Source of the DNA: Pyropia yezoensis
Taxonomy: Eukaryota; Rhodophyta; Bangiophyceae; Bangiales; Bangiaceae
Length of the DNA stretch: 64,000 nt
NCBI GenBank assembly: GCA_009829735.1
Contig: CM020620.1
Span: 9,192,545-9,256,544 of the forward strand
Direction: 5' to 3'
How positions within the stretch are numbered: position 1 is the stretch's first letter; every line of letters begins with the position of its first letter. Both the position numbers and the translations under genes were made by a program. This document shows, piece by piece, positions 62,058 to 64,000 of the stretch. Below the pieces are notes generated by a model. It did no database searches, was not told the DNA's origin, and saw only the letters and a program-made list of their open reading frames with translations.

Positions 62058-62870
62058 TCAGGCCGCCGGTGGTGCCGCGCCCCCACCGCAGCAGCCACCG
62101 CCGCCTCCACGGGCGGGCGTCATCCACTGGCCACCACCGCCTGTTGCCGCCGCCGCCGCCTCGTTGCCGCCGCCGCAGGCACTCCCACCGCAGGCACCCC
62201 CACCACAGGCGTCCCCACCCTCCGTGTCATCCTTCTTCGGTGCCGCGTCCACGGTGCCGCCCTCCCCGCCACAGGCACCTCCACCGCAGCAGCCCCCCCC
62301 CTCCTCCTCCTCGGGTGCCCCCCCCCCACCCTCTACTGCCCCCCCCGTCCCTGTCGACAAGGGTGCGTCGCCGACCACCCAAGGCACCCCCCCCGCCAGA
62401 CGGGCCACCGCCGCGTCCCCCCCCAGCGCGGCCACCGCCCCATCCACCGCGGCGGCGACAACGTCCTCCCCGCCGCCCGCGTCGGGTGACGACCAGGCGC
62501 CAACGGCAGTCACCAATGCGGCCGCCGCCTCACCGACCGCCGCCGCCGGCTCCGCGGGCCCACGGGCACTCTCCCCACCCGCCGCAGTCATTGCTGCCGA
62601 CGCCGCAGGTGCAACCCCCCTTGCCGTCTTGACACCCCCTGCAGCAGCGGTGGCGGCGGCAGCGGCGGCGGCGGCGACGGCGCCAGCCAAGAAGGCGGGC
62701 CGCGCCACCGCGACTGCCCCCGCAGCGGCGGCGGGCGGGACAGCCGCGTCCAGCGCCGCCGCACGCGCGTCGCCTGCGGCGGCAGCGTAGGCGGCCTTGG
62801 CCGCCCGCGCGGCCGTGATGGCCGTGTCGTGCGCTGGCAGGCGGTCCGGCTCGTCCCCCGCGTCTTCCAT
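62058..62870 (-). CDS. Ala/Gly-rich protein with Cys-Gly repeats, unknown function
   Basis: 270 aa from the ATG at 62870 (MEDAGDEPDRLPAHDTAITA). The N-terminal half is almost pure Ala with one strongly hydrophobic stretch (ARPAFLAGAVAAAAAAAATA) that could be a membrane helix. The C-terminal half is Gly-rich with repeated C-G pairs (GGGCCGGGACGG, GGDACGGGACGGSACGGG). It is convergent with the SDS22-like gene. The plus strand is also open over the same stretch, so the call is tentative. No family recognised. Confidence 0.4.
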   Translation of the reverse strand: MEDAGDEPDRLPAHDTAITAARAAKAAYAAAAGDARAAALDAAVPPAAAAGAVAVARPAFLAGAVAAAAAAAATAAAGGVKTARGVAPAASAAMTAAGGESARGPAEPAAAVGEAAAALVTAVGAWSSPDAGGGEDVVAAAVDGAVAALGGDAAVARLAGGVPWVVGDAPLSTGTGGAVEGGGGAPEEEEGGGCCGGGACGGEGGTVDAAPKKDDTEGGDACGGGACGGSACGGGNEAAAAATGGGGQWMTPARGGGGGCCGGGAAPPAA

Positions 62871-64000
62871 CCTTTGGTTGAGAGGGGGAAAGGGGGGGGG
62901 GGCGACGGGGGGCAGAACGGAAAGAGCGCAGGGGAATGGGCGAGGGCGAGGGTGGTGGTGAGGCGAGCGGGGCACCCAATGACGACCCGGGGCGAGCGTG
63001 GGGATGTATCGTCGGCTTGAGGAGCTTTACTTGGTACATAGGGCCCTATGTCCACCAATCCCTAGCTAGGGAGAGGGCGCTTGACGGCAGCGTCGGGGGG
63101 GGGGTTAAAATGTGCAATACACATTTCGCAACGCTGTGCAGTACAGGCCTGTATACGGTACAGCTCCAGTGACAGCATCGCAGTCGGTCTCAACTCACGT
63201 AAGTACATCCAACTGTCAAGAAGCCGGCCTCATTCGTCCGCCTCTCTTTCGGGCCCCTCACCCACCTTCGTCCCTATCGGGTTGTGCCATCCCCACCTCC
63301 GCTCTCTCCGAGCCCTCCCACCCTGCCCTTCTCTCATCGGCTTCAACTCCCGCGGCTGCCACGAGCCGCCGTCGCCCCGGCAGCCTGCCCAGCGCTCTGA
63401 CCTGTCTGCCTACGGGCGCTGTCGCCTGCGCGCGCAACCGCGTGACGCGCTCGTCTCACGGCCGCCGTTGTCTCCCACTCCCCCCTCTTCCTCCCTCCGC
63501 TCATCCCTCTGGTGGATGCGCCATGGCATGACGCGGGCCCCGTGTGGTCGGGGCGGCTGTGGTTGGCGCGCGGCCGGCAATGGTTGCCTGTGCCACGCGC
63601 TGGCGCCATGGCATCTACGAAAAGCAGCCTTTGGCGGTGGGGAACGGCGGGCGGCACTGGGCGGAGGGCACGGCTGTGGGGGTGGGCTGTGGCTGTGGCT
63701 GTGAGAGGGCATTGGCCGCTGCACTGCGGGTGGCAGTGTTGGGACGGGTAGCGCTACGGCTGCCTCCACTGCGTGTGCCATGGGTGGCAGAGGGTGGTTA
63801 AGATGCCGCCGCCCTCGGTGGGACGGGAACCCTCCAAATTCCTCACCATCAGCCCACTCTACACCCTCTCACTCCAGCCACCCTCCCCTCCCTTGGACAC
63901 TCCCCTTTCCAACCACCCGCATTCTTCCAACCACCCTCGTCGCGGCCAATTTCCCCACCCGCGACCAACCCCCCTCCTGCCACCATCATGGGTGCGCGCC
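62871..64000. other. Intergenic to the window end, with a possible gene start at 63988
   Basis: Holds a G run near 62890-62910, a CTAGCTAGG-type palindrome near 63062, and C/T-rich promoter-like sequence from 63830. The window ends ACCATC-ATG-GGTGCGCGCC; an ATG at 63988 after a pyrimidine-rich tract could start the next gene (MGAR..), but 13 bases cannot show it. Confidence 0.35.

Noticed and set aside
1-64000. CRISPR arrays, bacterial operons, rRNA or tRNA genes
   Set aside because: None is visible; introns, TFIIB and chromoviruses show the window is eukaryotic nuclear DNA.

Overview
This is a eukaryotic nuclear scaffold. The evidence is GT..AG introns, a TFIIB gene, chromodomain Ty3/gypsy retrotransposons and a PIF/Harbinger transposon. 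Host genes are compact and very GC-rich, with few short introns or none, and the spacers are full of G/C homopolymers and triplet repeats. A short AT-rich fragment resembles the HNH domain of an organellar group II intron protein. Together this fits a GC-rich alga, and a bangiophyte red alga (Porphyra/Pyropia type) is my best guess. That is inference only; no rRNA or other marker gene is present.

Layout. Positions 1-111 are the end of a GDT1/TMEM165-type transporter, and 661-2190 (-) is an acidic HAD-like protein. Positions 3756-10688 are a Harbinger transposon with matching terminal inverted repeats, an AAT target duplication, a Myb/SANT-like gene and a DDE transposase; a 4 kb Ala/Gly/Pro-rich region lies between the two genes. 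Positions 13280-35559 are a nest of two Ty3/gypsy chromoviruses. The older one (R1, LTRs 469 bp, GGGGG duplication) carries the younger one (R2, LTRs about 570 bp, TGGCC duplication) inside its 3' LTR. Both have gag, a -1 frameshift site, pol, a chromodomain, and a long antisense ORF after pol. R2 contains a 500-N gap flanked by a near-identical 2.76 kb copy of pol, most likely a false duplication in the assembly. A second, decayed Harbinger follows (36482-38144), then the HNH fragment (38670-38830).

The right part is host sequence: a DUF218-like protein (40965-43010), a large Gly/Ala/Ser-rich ORF (44513-48055, -), a 6.8 kb gene-poor stretch, then a tight cluster. The cluster is a C2-domain protein (one intron), a PLP homeostasis protein (YggS/PROSC), TFIIB, an SDS22-like leucine-rich repeat protein (three introns), and an Ala/Gly-rich ORF convergent with it.

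The most interesting signals are the antisense ORF shared by two diverged gypsy families, the shared GGGAAAC frameshift site (with a pseudoknot-capable stem in R1), and the Harbinger element with its large internal cargo. Many single-base homopolymer differences suggest residual sequencing error, so several apparent frameshifts may not be biological.
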